Positions 17,365 to 25,385 of a stretch of DNA of 64,000 nucleotides are shown here, piece by piece (positions within the stretch are counted from its first letter, which is position 1; each line of letters begins with the position of its first letter). Position numbers and translations under genes: made by a program. Source of the DNA: MGBC114844 sp910585855 (GTDB lineage: Bacteria; Bacillota; Clostridia; Lachnospirales; Lachnospiraceae); assembly GCA_965646165.1 (NCBI GenBank), contig CBFFYP010000009.1:16959-80958 (forward strand). Direction: 5' to 3'. A model generated the notes under the pieces. That model did no database searches, had not been told where the DNA came from, and worked only from the letters and a program-made list of their open reading frames with translations.

Positions 17365-17619
17365 ATGAAAGGGAAAGGATTTATAGATTTAGCAGATGTG
17401 CCGGAGTGTCCTGCTACTGTCACGGCATTTTATGACAAATACCGGGGAACGATTGCAGAGGTTGAAACTATAGGACAGAGAAATCATATTCTTTCCGAAA
17501 TGCAACGGGATTTTGAAAGAGGGGTAAGGCAAGAGCCGCAGAACCGGAATAAGCTGTCAGAGGTTTATCAGTTGCTAAAGTGGAAATGTTGGGAGGTTGA
17601 ATTGAGTGGCAACCAATGA
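17365..17619 (+). CDS. Hypothetical mobile-element protein
   Basis: The 84-aa soluble protein starts after a good AGAGGAGA site and overlaps the next gene by 14 bp. It reads as mixed helix (AEVETIGQRNHILSEMQRDF) with a Trp-rich end. I do not recognise a family. Tight packing with the next gene in the early operon supports that it is real. Confidence 0.6.
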   Translation: MKGKGFIDLADVPECPATVTAFYDKYRGTIAEVETIGQRNHILSEMQRDFERGVRQEPQNRNKLSEVYQLLKWKCWEVELSGNQ

Positions 17620-17833
17620 GCAGATGAAAACGGAATTTTCCTACTTTGGGGAAGTCTGGACGTTTTTTAAGAAATATTATTGTGTAGAAAGTACAGAGGA
17701 ATTTTGGGAAGCTGTTATGGCAGATGCAGCGGCAATCAATGAAAAGTATCGTTGTTCTTTGTGTAAAGATTTAATTCTTGCGGTTTTGAATGAATTGGAG
17801 CGAAAAAGCAAAATGAAACAAAATGCAACATAA
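17606..17833 (+). CDS. Hypothetical mobile-element protein
   Basis: This 75-aa protein uses a GTG start that overlaps the end of the upstream gene. It contains aromatic-rich helices (FGEVWTFFKKYYCVESTEEF) and a CSLCKDLILAVLNELERK segment. No family is recognised. An alternative internal ATG at 17624 would remove six residues. Confidence 0.55.
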   Translation: MATNEQMKTEFSYFGEVWTFFKKYYCVESTEEFWEAVMADAAAINEKYRCSLCKDLILAVLNELERKSKMKQNAT

Positions 17834-17892
17834 AAAAGAGCCTGACAAGCAAGCCCCCGAACCTGATTAAATTATAAAAGGAGGCTTGCAAT

Positions 17893-18246
17893 ATGTCAAA
17901 GGGTAATTTAAGCAGGAAGGAAAATCAGGGAACACCCCGACTTAGTTTTGAAGCGTACAATATAAGCCGGGAGCGGTATTTGGAATTGCGGAACGGTTGT
18001 GTAACAGGGAAATACAGTCTTGAACTACTTTCAAAGGCTTGCACCGGGTTTGAATGGATCGAGCCGTGGATTTTGCTATCAGTTACAAAAGGCAAGTCTT
18101 ATGATGAGATGCGGAAAAAATGGGACTTAAAGGAAATCGGGCGGATTCCCTATTGCCGAACGGATTTTTATGGAATCAGGAGATATTTCTATCATAGATT
18201 GGATTTATTGTTAAAGGAGGAAGATAATATACATGAAGGAATATAA
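17893..18246 (+). CDS. Hypothetical mobile-element protein
   Basis: The 117-aa basic protein has the look of small phage early proteins (YNISRERYLELRNGC; GFEWIEPWILLSVTKGKSYD; YCRTDFYGIRRYFYHRLD). It follows AGGAGG at 17880 and overlaps the nuclease gene by 14 bp. No named domain is recognised. The aromatic and Arg-rich C-terminal half might bind nucleic acid, which is a guess. Confidence 0.6.
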   Translation: MSKGNLSRKENQGTPRLSFEAYNISRERYLELRNGCVTGKYSLELLSKACTGFEWIEPWILLSVTKGKSYDEMRKKWDLKEIGRIPYCRTDFYGIRRYFYHRLDLLLKEEDNIHEGI

Positions 18247-18760
18247 ATTCACAACAGAAAAAATAAAAGATTTGGTAAAGGAAATGATTATCTTAGTAGA
18301 TTCCAGAGAAAAGAAAAATAATCATATCTTGGAATATTTCAAGAAACAGAGGATTCCTTATCAAATCACAAAGTTAGATTATGGAGATTATAGTTTTTTG
18401 CTTCCTGCATCTGCTGCCGGAACAGATCTTTACTTCCATGATTCGATTGTGGTTGAAAGAAAAGGCAGCTTGGAAGAATTAAGCGGCAATCTTGCACAGA
18501 GAAGGCAGCAGTTTGAAACGGAGTTTTTGAAAGCCGGAAATAATGGAGCAAAAATTTATTTGATGGTGGAGCATCCGGGCGGCTATACGGACATTATCCG
18601 TCATGCATACAAGACGGAACTTTCTCCGGTTGCTTTTATGGCATCACTGAAAACGTGGGAAAGCCGGTTTGGTTGTAATGTGCAATTTATCGACAGTCAA
18701 TATGCTGGATATTTTATTGTATCTACCTTTCAATATTATGCGAGAGAAAAATTGAAGTAA
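18233..18760 (+). CDS. ERCC4-domain nuclease
   Basis: This 175-aa protein matches the ERCC4/XPF nuclease fold: IILVDSREKKNNHILEYF (about residues 19-36), LDYGDYSF and the catalytic VVERK (about 74-78) with GSLEELSGNL after it. The family cuts branched DNA. Small versions are common in phages and mobile elements next to replication genes. Here it probably processes replication or recombination intermediates of the element. The metal-binding Asp and ERK residues are present, so activity is likely. Confidence 0.82.
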   Translation: MKEYKFTTEKIKDLVKEMIILVDSREKKNNHILEYFKKQRIPYQITKLDYGDYSFLLPASAAGTDLYFHDSIVVERKGSLEELSGNLAQRRQQFETEFLKAGNNGAKIYLMVEHPGGYTDIIRHAYKTELSPVAFMASLKTWESRFGCNVQFIDSQYAGYFIVSTFQYYAREKLK

Positions 18761-18763
18761 CTC

Positions 18764-19027
18764 TTGCAGCAGTCGCATTTGAAAAGCGACATAAAAAAAG
18801 AGTTTTGCAACACGATAATACACAGGAAGAAAATTCGGGAAAGTTCGAGCAAAAAAAGAATTTCTTTACACGATATACGCAGGAGGAGAAAAGTACCAAA
18901 ATGCAACACTAAAAAAAGAGGTTTAATGACATGGTATAGGTGCAAGGGGAAAAACCTTGAATTTCCAAGTAAAATAGAATTTATATACACGGTAATGCAC
19001 GGGGAAGAAATCACCAAAAAAGTATAA
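18764..19027 (+). other. Degenerate repeat region, possibly a weak ORF
   Basis: Three imperfect copies of a unit resembling TACACGGTAATGCACGGGGAAGAAA occur near 18810, 18867 and 18985, each after an AAAAAAGAG-like run. An 87-aa reading frame spans them, but it is Lys/Arg-rich, has no ribosome site and could arise from the repeats. A sub-ORF from 18930 (MTWYRCKGKNLEFPSKIEF) has a more natural composition. I treat this as a decayed duplication of small genes. Confidence 0.35.
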
Positions 19028-19069
19028 AAAATTACATAAAAAAAAATGAATAAGTGGAGGTAAAAAAAT

Positions 19070-19732
19070 ATGTTGGTGGAAATTATGAGAATCAATAAAG
19101 AGGAGATGGTAGCGGTAACAAGTCTGGATATTGCGGAAACTTTTGAAAAAGAACATAAGAGAGTTTTGCAGGATATTAGAGAATTACAATGCAGTGAAGA
19201 ATTTGGACGGCTCAATTTCGTGCAGTCCTCTTATATCAATACTCAAAACAAGAAACAGCCTATGTATCTTGTTACAAGAGATGGTTTTACTCTGTTAGTT
19301 ATGGGTTATACTGGTGAAAAGGCTATGAAATTCAAGGAAGCCTATATCAAACAGTTTAATGCTATGGAAAAAGCCTTGCTTGGTAAAATGAAAGAACGTG
19401 AAAGAGGAATTGCGATCCGGCAAGCCTTGACAGAAGCGATACAAAGGTCGGAAGAAAATGAACGGATGCACGGGCACGCTTATTCTACATACACAAATCT
19501 AGTTTATAAGTCTGTATTTGGCAAGGATGCAAAGCATTTACGGGAAGAATATGGTGTTTCCAAAAAAGAAGAATTAAGAGATTGTTTTTGTGCAGAAGAA
19601 TTACAGCAAGTGCAGAAAACGGAAATGCTGGTTAGTGGATTGATTGAGTATGGTTTTGGTTATAACGGTGTTAAGAGATTTCTTTCAGAAAGGGAAAGGG
19701 ATATTTTCCTAACAGATTTTAAAATAAAGTAA
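19070..19732 (+). CDS. Rha-family phage regulatory protein
   Basis: The 220-aa protein has an N-terminal Rha domain over about residues 8-110: VTSLDIAETFEKEHKRVLQD, a SSYINTQNKK segment, then YLVTRDGFTLLVMGYTGEKA and FKEAYIKQFN. The C-terminal half is helical and may be a KilA-C-like or ORF6C-like module. Rha proteins are phage regulators that interfere with lytic growth when host factors are missing. It starts at ATG 19070, 8 bp after GGAGG. It supports a phage-related origin for the element. Confidence 0.85.
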   Translation: MLVEIMRINKEEMVAVTSLDIAETFEKEHKRVLQDIRELQCSEEFGRLNFVQSSYINTQNKKQPMYLVTRDGFTLLVMGYTGEKAMKFKEAYIKQFNAMEKALLGKMKERERGIAIRQALTEAIQRSEENERMHGHAYSTYTNLVYKSVFGKDAKHLREEYGVSKKEELRDCFCAEELQQVQKTEMLVSGLIEYGFGYNGVKRFLSERERDIFLTDFKIK

Positions 19733-19747
19733 ATGGGAGGAAATGAA

Positions 19748-20269
19748 ATGGTAAAAAGTAGGATACATGAATGGACAGAGCCAGAAAAACTTCTGTTATT
19801 GGAAGCATGGGCAAGGGATGGTTTGACAATCGAACAAATAGCCGGGAATATGGGGATTCATAGAGATACCTTAAATGAATGGCGAAAGAAGTCTGACGTC
19901 ATTTCCGCTGCCTTAAAAAAGGGAAAAGAGGTAGCAGACATTATTGTGGAAAATGCATTATACAAAAAGGCGATCGGTTTCAAAGAAACGGTAAAAAAGC
20001 CAATGAAAATAAAGCATGTGGATTATGTGGACGGAAAAAGAAATCGGGAATATGAGGAAATAATTGAAACGGAAGAAGAAATTTTTATCCCGCCGGATAC
20101 CACAGCACAAATTTACTGGTTAAAAAATCGTAAGCCGGAACAGTGGAGGGATAAGCCAGAACAAGAGAAATCAGAGGGAGCAGCAGAGGTATTGAAAAAT
20201 ATGCAGGTGTTAGCAGAAGTTTTGAGGAATCCTGTACCAAATAGGAATCTTGAGGATTACGAACAGTAA
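19748..20269 (+). CDS. Terminase small subunit-like HTH protein
   Basis: This 173-aa protein starts with a helix-turn-helix (EWTEPEKLLLLEAWARDGLT, then IEQIAGNMGIHRDTLNEWRK, about residues 6-45) and has a later PPDTTAQIYWLKNRKPEQW motif (about 117-135). That combination is typical of small terminase subunits and related phage HTH proteins. ATG 19748 follows GGGAGGAAA. No large terminase follows, so if it is TerS it may redirect a helper phage packaging machine, as phage satellites do. This is inference. Confidence 0.7.
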   Translation: MVKSRIHEWTEPEKLLLLEAWARDGLTIEQIAGNMGIHRDTLNEWRKKSDVISAALKKGKEVADIIVENALYKKAIGFKETVKKPMKIKHVDYVDGKRNREYEEIIETEEEIFIPPDTTAQIYWLKNRKPEQWRDKPEQEKSEGAAEVLKNMQVLAEVLRNPVPNRNLEDYEQ

Positions 20270-20351
20270 GGGAACGGATCGTTAATGTTTCTTTTATCTG
20301 GTAACGGAATTTATTAACACGATTATGTACATGAGAAAGGATATATGAGAT

Positions 20352-20618
20352 ATGGATCGATGTAATGAAAATGTAATTGAATTTTTAGAGAACCAAGAAA
20401 GAGCGACTGTAACCTTTTCACAGGGGCGGTATAAGTCCAGAATAAGGAAATTGGCAAAAGAGTATCCAGAAGCGTGCGAGATAGTGGCAGAGAATCCAGA
20501 CGGGAGCATCTATGCCCATATCCCTACTTCATGGATTAAGATTTCACCGCCAAGACAATTTACAGAGGAGCAACGGCAGCGGATGGGGGAAAGGCTAAAC
20601 GGAAATAGTCGAAAATGA
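20352..20618 (+). CDS. Hypothetical phage-type protein
   Basis: The protein has 88 aa. The pattern FLENQERATVTFSQGRYKSR, then IRKLAKEYPEACEIVAENPD, then IYAHIPTSWIKISPPR resembles short conserved phage proteins of unknown role. It follows GAGAAAGGA at 20334. The hydrophilic sequence makes a cytoplasmic location likely. Confidence 0.6.
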   Translation: MDRCNENVIEFLENQERATVTFSQGRYKSRIRKLAKEYPEACEIVAENPDGSIYAHIPTSWIKISPPRQFTEEQRQRMGERLNGNSRK

Positions 20619-20816
20619 CGGTAGTACAGGCATGAAAAGGGGTAAATTTGATTGAAAATGGTGTGAGGGTAGAAATAATAAGGGTAGGGAATAAAGACGG
20701 AAATTTCATGTAAAAATGATTGAAAGAAAAATCCAAATATGTTATGATGGAATACATGGAGCAATCGTGTTGCAGGGTGGCTTGACCTCATTCTTTTTAG
20801 GATGGGGGTGATGCCT

Positions 20817-20906
20817 ATGAAAAATCAGTTTGATTTTAAGGATTTGATGACCTTTGGTCTTTTCCTTCTGGCATTGCTTACATTCGTGTTTACGTTTTGT
20901 AAGTAG
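20817..20906 (+). CDS. Type I toxin, small holin-like membrane peptide
   Basis: The 29-aa peptide reads MKNQFDFKDLMTFGLFLLAL then LTFVFTFCK: a short polar start followed by one membrane helix and a basic end. This is the pattern of Firmicute Fst/TxpA/holin-like toxins. GGGGGTG (20804-20810) is 6 bp upstream of ATG 20817; an in-frame ATG at 20811 overlaps it. The downstream hairpin region is typical of these loci, where an antisense RNA from the other strand silences the toxin. It could stabilise the element. Confidence 0.75.
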   Translation: MKNQFDFKDLMTFGLFLLALLTFVFTFCK

Positions 20907-20914
20907 TCATACAT

Positions 20915-21006
20915 AGAAAAACCACCCTTGTATACTTGGCAGTTGCAGGGTGGTAATTCTATTTCTTGTAACGGTCAACCCCTTGTGGACGGTTGTTCCT
21001 TTTTCT
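20915..21006 (-). ncRNA. Putative antisense antitoxin RNA and shared hairpins of the type I toxin locus
   Basis: ACCACCCTTG (20921-20930) pairs with CAGGGTGGT (20946-20954), and CAACC (20976-20980) with GGTTG (20991-20995) before a T-run at 20999-21005. This block directly follows the toxin gene and has the layout seen in Firmicute type I toxin-antitoxin loci, where the antitoxin is transcribed convergently. The RNA ends are not determined. Confidence 0.5.
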
Positions 21007-21213
21007 GGTTTCAATATAACATATCTGGCAGCAGAACGCAAGAGTAAAACAGAAAGTTTTTGTGCGTCCGTTTTTCGGACAGACCTAGTTACAGTCAACA
21101 AACTCAAAACGGAGTTGGTTATTTTTCCTGCCGCTGCCTTTTCTTCTTACTAGGTATCTTTTTCTTAGAGTATCCCAGTCGAATCCTATTATTTTTGAAA
21201 CGTTTCCATTTTC

Positions 21214-21650
21214 TACGTACCCCATTTTTGGGGAATGGTAAAACCAAAATTGGCGTTACGACTTTCTGTAAGGTTTGATTTAAAATGTAACCTTGTAAAG
21301 CCGTAGCCACAAGTGGCAACGAGATTGTTAGTTATAGTACCCTTGTACGAAATTCGTTCGAAGTGCCATTTTGTTTTGAACTATCTTTATACCGCAGACA
21401 AATTGACCGAGGTTTGAAAAAACTATTGTATACCCTGATTTAGAGTATTGTTATATTTTTGTAAGGACGCCCCATTTTAGGGCATCAGCTATCGTATACC
21501 CTAATTTGAAGTATCTCTATATTTGGCAAGGGGACATTTTGTCCTTTTGCGTTATAGTATACCCTGATTTGGAGTATCTTTCTTTTTCTGAAATAGGGCT
21601 TTTCTGAATTTCGGAATTGCTTCAGGTATCCTCATTTTTGAGGAAGCCTA
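21214..21650. repeat. Stem-loop array with three spaced 21-bp direct repeats (noncoding)
   Basis: Three copies of GTATACCCTGATTT followed by (A/G)GAGTAT-like ends lie at 21428-21448, 21494-21514 and 21557-21577, about 65 bp apart. Between and around them are hairpins with ATTT-type loops: CCCC-GGGG at 21220-21233, GCCC-GGGC at 21469-21483, GGAC-GTCC at 21532-21544, TCCTC-GAGGA at 21629-21644. The wider gap 21007-22360 has no credible gene. Function unknown; an origin, transfer site or decayed regulatory DNA are options. Confidence 0.6.
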
Positions 21651-22360
21651 TTTTCTGGTAATAATCTCCGCAAAAGTGTGGAAGTTATTCCGCTGCCATT
21701 TTCATGAAACCAGAGAACAACTCTTTAAGATACCCATAGAATAAACGAAGATAGGGGAAATTTTAATTTTAAATGGATAGAGATAAATTTTATCATCTGG
21801 AAGTTTAAAACGCCTGTACAGGCAAATTACAGCTTTATATACTGGTATATTCTGATCGCTTCCATGAAAAATGAAAAAATGGAAGGGAAATGGAGTTGAT
21901 TTCTGAGAGGGTAGCAGATGGAAGAAAAAGGGAATTGTGAGGTTTTCCATAATTTTGTGGAAAATTCGACTATCACCAAGAAGAGAGTATCTATTATTCT
22001 TGGAATACCGTTAGAACGAACGGAAACGGGTTAAATCTTGATTTTAATAGCAAAGAGGATATATTACCTCTGATACATAAAAATGCGAATTTGAGGAAAA
22101 TAGAACGGTTACAGAGTAGATAGAAGATATGCTTATAAGTTTATGATTGATTTTCTGAAACCACAATTTTGTGTTTTCTGATTTAACGCCCTTACTTTTC
22201 AGAAGATTACCCTGCTGCCTTTCCCCAGCAAGTTGGGGAATGATTGGCAACTGTTTGGTTGAAACCTAATAAGAGAGAAAAACGATTGATTCCCTTATCA
22301 GGTTTCGGACGTGGAGTAGGGAAAGTATGGTGGTTCGGTGTATGTGATAGGTGGACATTC

Positions 22361-22573
22361 TTATTCTTTCTTTTGGTTGTCACGTTCTATGGTTTCATCT
22401 ATGGCACGGTTGATAAATGCAGTTGCACTTTCCCCTTTACTGGCAGCGTGTTCTTGAATTGCTGTACGTTTGTCTGCTTTCATGCGTACTTTGACTTCAC
22501 AAAATTTTTCCATGTATTTTTTTTGTGCCCTAATTTCGGCTTCTGTTTTTGATTTTTTTATTTTATCTGCCAT
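22361..22573 (-). CDS. Ribbon-helix-helix DNA-binding protein
   Basis: This 70-aa protein has a basic N-terminus and an Arc/MetJ-like ribbon-helix-helix in the second half: EVKVRMKADKRTAIQEHAAS then KGESATAFINRAIDETIERD. Such proteins are plasmid copy-control or antitoxin-type repressors. Three palindromic ATCTACGACTAGAT-type sites lie 94-171 bp upstream, between this gene and the divergent small ORF at 22788, and are the likely operators. There is no adjacent toxin gene that I recognise. Confidence 0.75.
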   Translation of the reverse strand: MADKIKKSKTEAEIRAQKKYMEKFCEVKVRMKADKRTAIQEHAASKGESATAFINRAIDETIERDNQKKE

Positions 22574-22666
22574 TGTTATACCTCACTTTCTTTATTTTAG
22601 AAGTAGTGGGGAAGTTATATTAAGACATACCTTTTCCACTATATGTTGATTATAACATAAAAATCA

Positions 22667-22744
22667 ATCTACGACTAGATAAAAAATGCACAAATCTACG
22701 ACCAGATGTTTAGCTATTTTGTCTATTGCTATCTACGACTAGAT
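22667..22744. promoter_or_regulatory. Three palindromic operators (ATCTACGACTAGAT type)
   Basis: Sites at 22667-22680, 22694-22707 (one change, C for T) and 22731-22744 share the palindrome ATCTA-CGAC-TAGAT. They sit in the divergent gap between the RHH gene and the small ORF at 22788. Their size and arrangement fit ribbon-helix-helix binding. Confidence 0.7.
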
Positions 22745-22787
22745 ATGATATACTTATATCATCAAGAGAGGAAAGGAGGAAATACAG

Positions 22788-22901
22788 ATGAACAAGAAAA
22801 TAGGCAAGCTGATAAAAGTGGTTCGAGCACTTACACAACTTGCCCTTGAAATTGGAACTCTCCTTGCAGTAATCAAAATGGTTATTGAGAGTATCCAATA
22901 A
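22788..22901 (+). CDS. Small amphipathic peptide, 37 aa
   Basis: The ORF reads MNKKIGKLIKVVRALTQLAL then EIGTLLAVIKMVIESIQ. It follows a strong AAAGGAGG site 8 bp upstream. It is a single basic amphipathic helix, perhaps membrane-active. It is divergent from the RHH repressor across three operators, which suggests that the repressor controls it. Function unknown; a toxin-like role is only a possibility. Confidence 0.55.
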   Translation: MNKKIGKLIKVVRALTQLALEIGTLLAVIKMVIESIQ

Positions 22902-22920
22902 AAGGCGGGGGAGCAATCCC

Positions 22921-24410
22921 CATACGCACCAACTTTAGGAGAATTGACAAAGTTGCTGTCTGGGAATTTTACGTTTTTCAATAAAAGCATTTTTAACAGT
23001 TTCTAAAAAATCATGAAGAAAATATAGTTTAATTTATCTGGAAAACGTAGCATATCAGTTATAAATTCAAAAAGACGTAAGCCAAATCTCTCGGTTTCCT
23101 CCCTCCACACACTCCGATCCTGTTCGAAGATTTTCGGCAAGTGGTAGTGGACCGAAAAATCAATATCTTCCAAATATTTTTCTATCAAAAGTGGCCAAAA
23201 ACAGTTTTCCGTTTAACCACACTTCACTGGATTCTTTTGTTTTGGTAGTAATATTTCCTAACCAAGCAAGGACCTAATATCGTTTAAAACACCAAGCTCT
23301 TAACCTGGCAACCGCAAACGATAAAATTTCCAGCACACTCTTCTAGCGGCGAACAATGATGCGATAAGGAAGGAAGTAATCACAAACATACCACCCTCGA
23401 TGCTGTGAATTGGGTATCCTCACTATTAGGTTGTCTGTTTTTTTACTTTCTAGCCTTTTTAAACCGTTTTTCTTCGCGTTCCTATTTCTTCTTTCGTATT
23501 CTTTACTGCACAGAAAAATTCTCCAATGAAATGAAAATTTTTATGACTATCTTGTGATTAAACGGTAAGTTCCATAGCTTTTTATCAACTAGTTTTTAAC
23601 CAGTCGGAAAGGAGGATTTTTTTTCTCCTTGTTTATTGCTAACCAAGTTAAAGGTTTTTTATTTTTATAATAAAATCTCCACCACTTTTTTAAACAATGC
23701 TCCAATGCTTGTTGAAGTTCCATAGGCACGATCTGCCTATAATCCAAGTCTTTTTCCTGTAATTTCAAAGAATTTTTAAGGCCTTTCTCTGTCGATTGTT
23801 CTTGTTAATTTGAACTTGGTTGCAGGTTTAGAGAAAAACAAAATCAATCCCATAATGGCAAGTGCCATGTTTTTTTTTATAGCTCCTTTTGGACAATAGT
23901 GCGGAATTGGCATCGCACACCACCATAGCAAAAAATGACAATTAGATAGATATCTAGACTCTATGCTGTAAATTTTCTTTATAGTGGAGAATATGATTCT
24001 CATTGGAATATCATTTGTAGTAATCATCAATAAATGCAAAATCCGGAGTCTTATCTCACATGTGGCGATCCATTTTTAACTTATCAGTTGTCAAAGAATC
24101 GACCGTGTATCATTCCTATTATTTTTTAAGATTGCACAAACTGGGGCACTGACATCGGCTCTACAAAGCGTGCACTAATTAGGTCCATAAAGGATAAGCT
24201 ACGAGCACAGTTAGTACGATTAAACCAAACGGTGTTTTTATAAATTCGTTTTCTCCTAATTGCCCTTCTTATATCATAGCATTCTTTTTCATAATCTTCT
24301 TGTAAATTAAGTCATAAATTAATCTCTGGTTTATCTCCATATGTTTCACCTCAATTTAATTATACCAGAAAACGACTTTATATGGAAGTATAATTAAGTT
24401 GGTGCGTATG
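22921..24410 (-). mobile_element. Decayed insertion sequence (1.49 kb)
   Basis: Terminal inverted repeats CATACGCACCAACTT (22921-22935) and AAGTTGGTGCGTATG (24396-24410) are perfect. The flanking GGAGCAATCCC (22910-22920 and 24411-24421) is duplicated; because the ends are partly palindromic the true target duplication could be 7-13 bp. On the - strand a TATAAT-like box, GAGGTG and ATG 24340 begin a reading frame that is soon broken by many stops, so the transposase is dead. I could not assign an IS family. Confidence 0.75.
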
Positions 24411-24459
24411 GGAGCAATCCCCCAATGCAAATATAACAAAGTTCGTCTGTAAAATCAAG

Positions 24460-24543
24460 ATGAAAAAGGAAATTTTTCAGTTAGTAGCAGCGGTAGTATG
24501 GCTGGTTATTATTGTAACGGGATTAGTTTTATTGTTTATCTAA
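24460..24543 (+). CDS. Tiny hydrophobic peptide, 27 aa
   Basis: The ORF reads MKKEIFQLVAAVVWLVIIVT then GLVLLFI: two charged residues and one membrane helix. No strong ribosome site is visible (AAATCAAG precedes it), so expression is doubtful. It lies just outside the right end of the IS remnant. It may be a small membrane protein of the element. Confidence 0.35.
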   Translation: MKKEIFQLVAAVVWLVIIVTGLVLLFI

Positions 24544-24596
24544 AAGGCAGATTATCAAATTAATCGTTCCCACTTCTGAGGAATACAAATTTCTGA

Positions 24597-24705
24597 ATAG
24601 GCTATCTGAAAGCCAACCAACATGAAAAGAAAGGAAGTATCCGAATTTCGGACGGCTGATTTAAGATAGGCTGTCTGAAAGCTGACTAAATACGAAAAGA
24701 AAGGA
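24597..24705 (+). repeat. Imperfect 39/40-bp direct repeat in the HIRAN-gene leader
   Basis: ATAGGCTATCTGAAAGCC..GAAAAGAAAGGA at 24597-24635 recurs with several changes at 24666-24705. The second copy supplies the ribosome site of the HIRAN gene. Between them is a TCCGAATTTCGGA hairpin. It looks like a duplicated translation leader. Confidence 0.6.
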
Positions 24706-24716
24706 GAAAAGCCGAT

Positions 24717-25154
24717 ATGAAGCAAATTACCAGAATGAGAAAAGCCGTTTGTGTTATGGCAAATGAATTGAAAAAAGCAGGGTATTCCTTATCAGATGCC
24801 TTTAAGAAAGCATGGAAGCGGGTAAAATTATCTATGACAATTCGGGCAGCAGGGACGACCTTTGGGAATCGACAGGAGCGGTTACAGTTTTTGAAGCAGT
24901 TTCCGCAAGAAGATTTGACTGTTACACTGGAAAGAGAACCAAATAACCAATATGACAAGAACGCTGTCCGAATCGTAGTACACATTCTTTCTTTAGCGAA
25001 AAAAACAGTAATTGGATACATTCCAAAGGGATTGACAAACGAACTGGCAAAGGTTTTGGATATGGGGATTCCGGTTAAGGTTTCCCTGATGCAGATTATC
25101 GGCGGTTACAGTTACAAAGAAACACTAGGAGCATTAATAAATATTAGTATTTAG
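24717..25154 (+). CDS. HIRAN-domain protein
   Basis: The protein has 145 aa. Residues about 1-45 are basic helical sequence and 45-140 form a HIRAN domain: IRAAGTTFGNRQERLQFL, LEREPNNQYDKNAVRIV and VIGYIPKGLTNELAK. HIRAN domains bind DNA ends or stalled forks and occur on mobile elements next to replication genes. It follows GAAAGGAG. Its stop codon lies in the first copy of a 28-bp direct repeat. The DNA-processing role is inferred. Confidence 0.8.
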   Translation: MKQITRMRKAVCVMANELKKAGYSLSDAFKKAWKRVKLSMTIRAAGTTFGNRQERLQFLKQFPQEDLTVTLEREPNNQYDKNAVRIVVHILSLAKKTVIGYIPKGLTNELAKVLDMGIPVKVSLMQIIGGYSYKETLGALINISI

Positions 25155-25224
25155 CAGAAAGGTCATGCACCCCTAAGTTGAACTTAGCCCTCTCATCATT
25201 AATAAATATTAGCATTTAGCAGAA
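25132..25224 (+). repeat. 28-bp direct repeat around the HIRAN gene end
   Basis: Copies at 25132-25159 and 25197-25224 (CATTAATAAATATTAG then ATTTAGCAGAA) differ by one base and are 65 bp apart. Between them CTAAGTT-G-AACTTAG is a perfect small palindrome. The first copy encodes the last codons of the HIRAN protein. The rest of the gap to 25385 shows no gene. Confidence 0.65.
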
Positions 25225-25385
25225 TGGAGTAATATGGCAGAAAAAATGCCCTTACCAGAAAGAAACTGATAGGGGCAGGGAAAATTAAAGTTTTGGGAGC
25301 AGGTTATATAATATGCTGCTGCTTATTGGAAAGAGGAAATGGATCATTCTTTTTTATCTAATCTAAAACTAAAGGAGTAAAAGCT

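Noticed and set aside
21428..21577. Possible CRISPR array
   Set aside because: Only three imperfect repeats, the intervening DNA contains hairpins, and no cas gene is present.
22244..22552. ORF on the + strand opposite the ribbon-helix-helix gene
   Set aside because: It is antisense to a well-supported gene, has Cys/Phe-rich shadow composition and no ribosome site.
23776..24039. ORF of 87 aa on the - strand in the IS remnant
   Set aside because: It is a fragment of the broken transposase region; no start signal and no recognisable motif.
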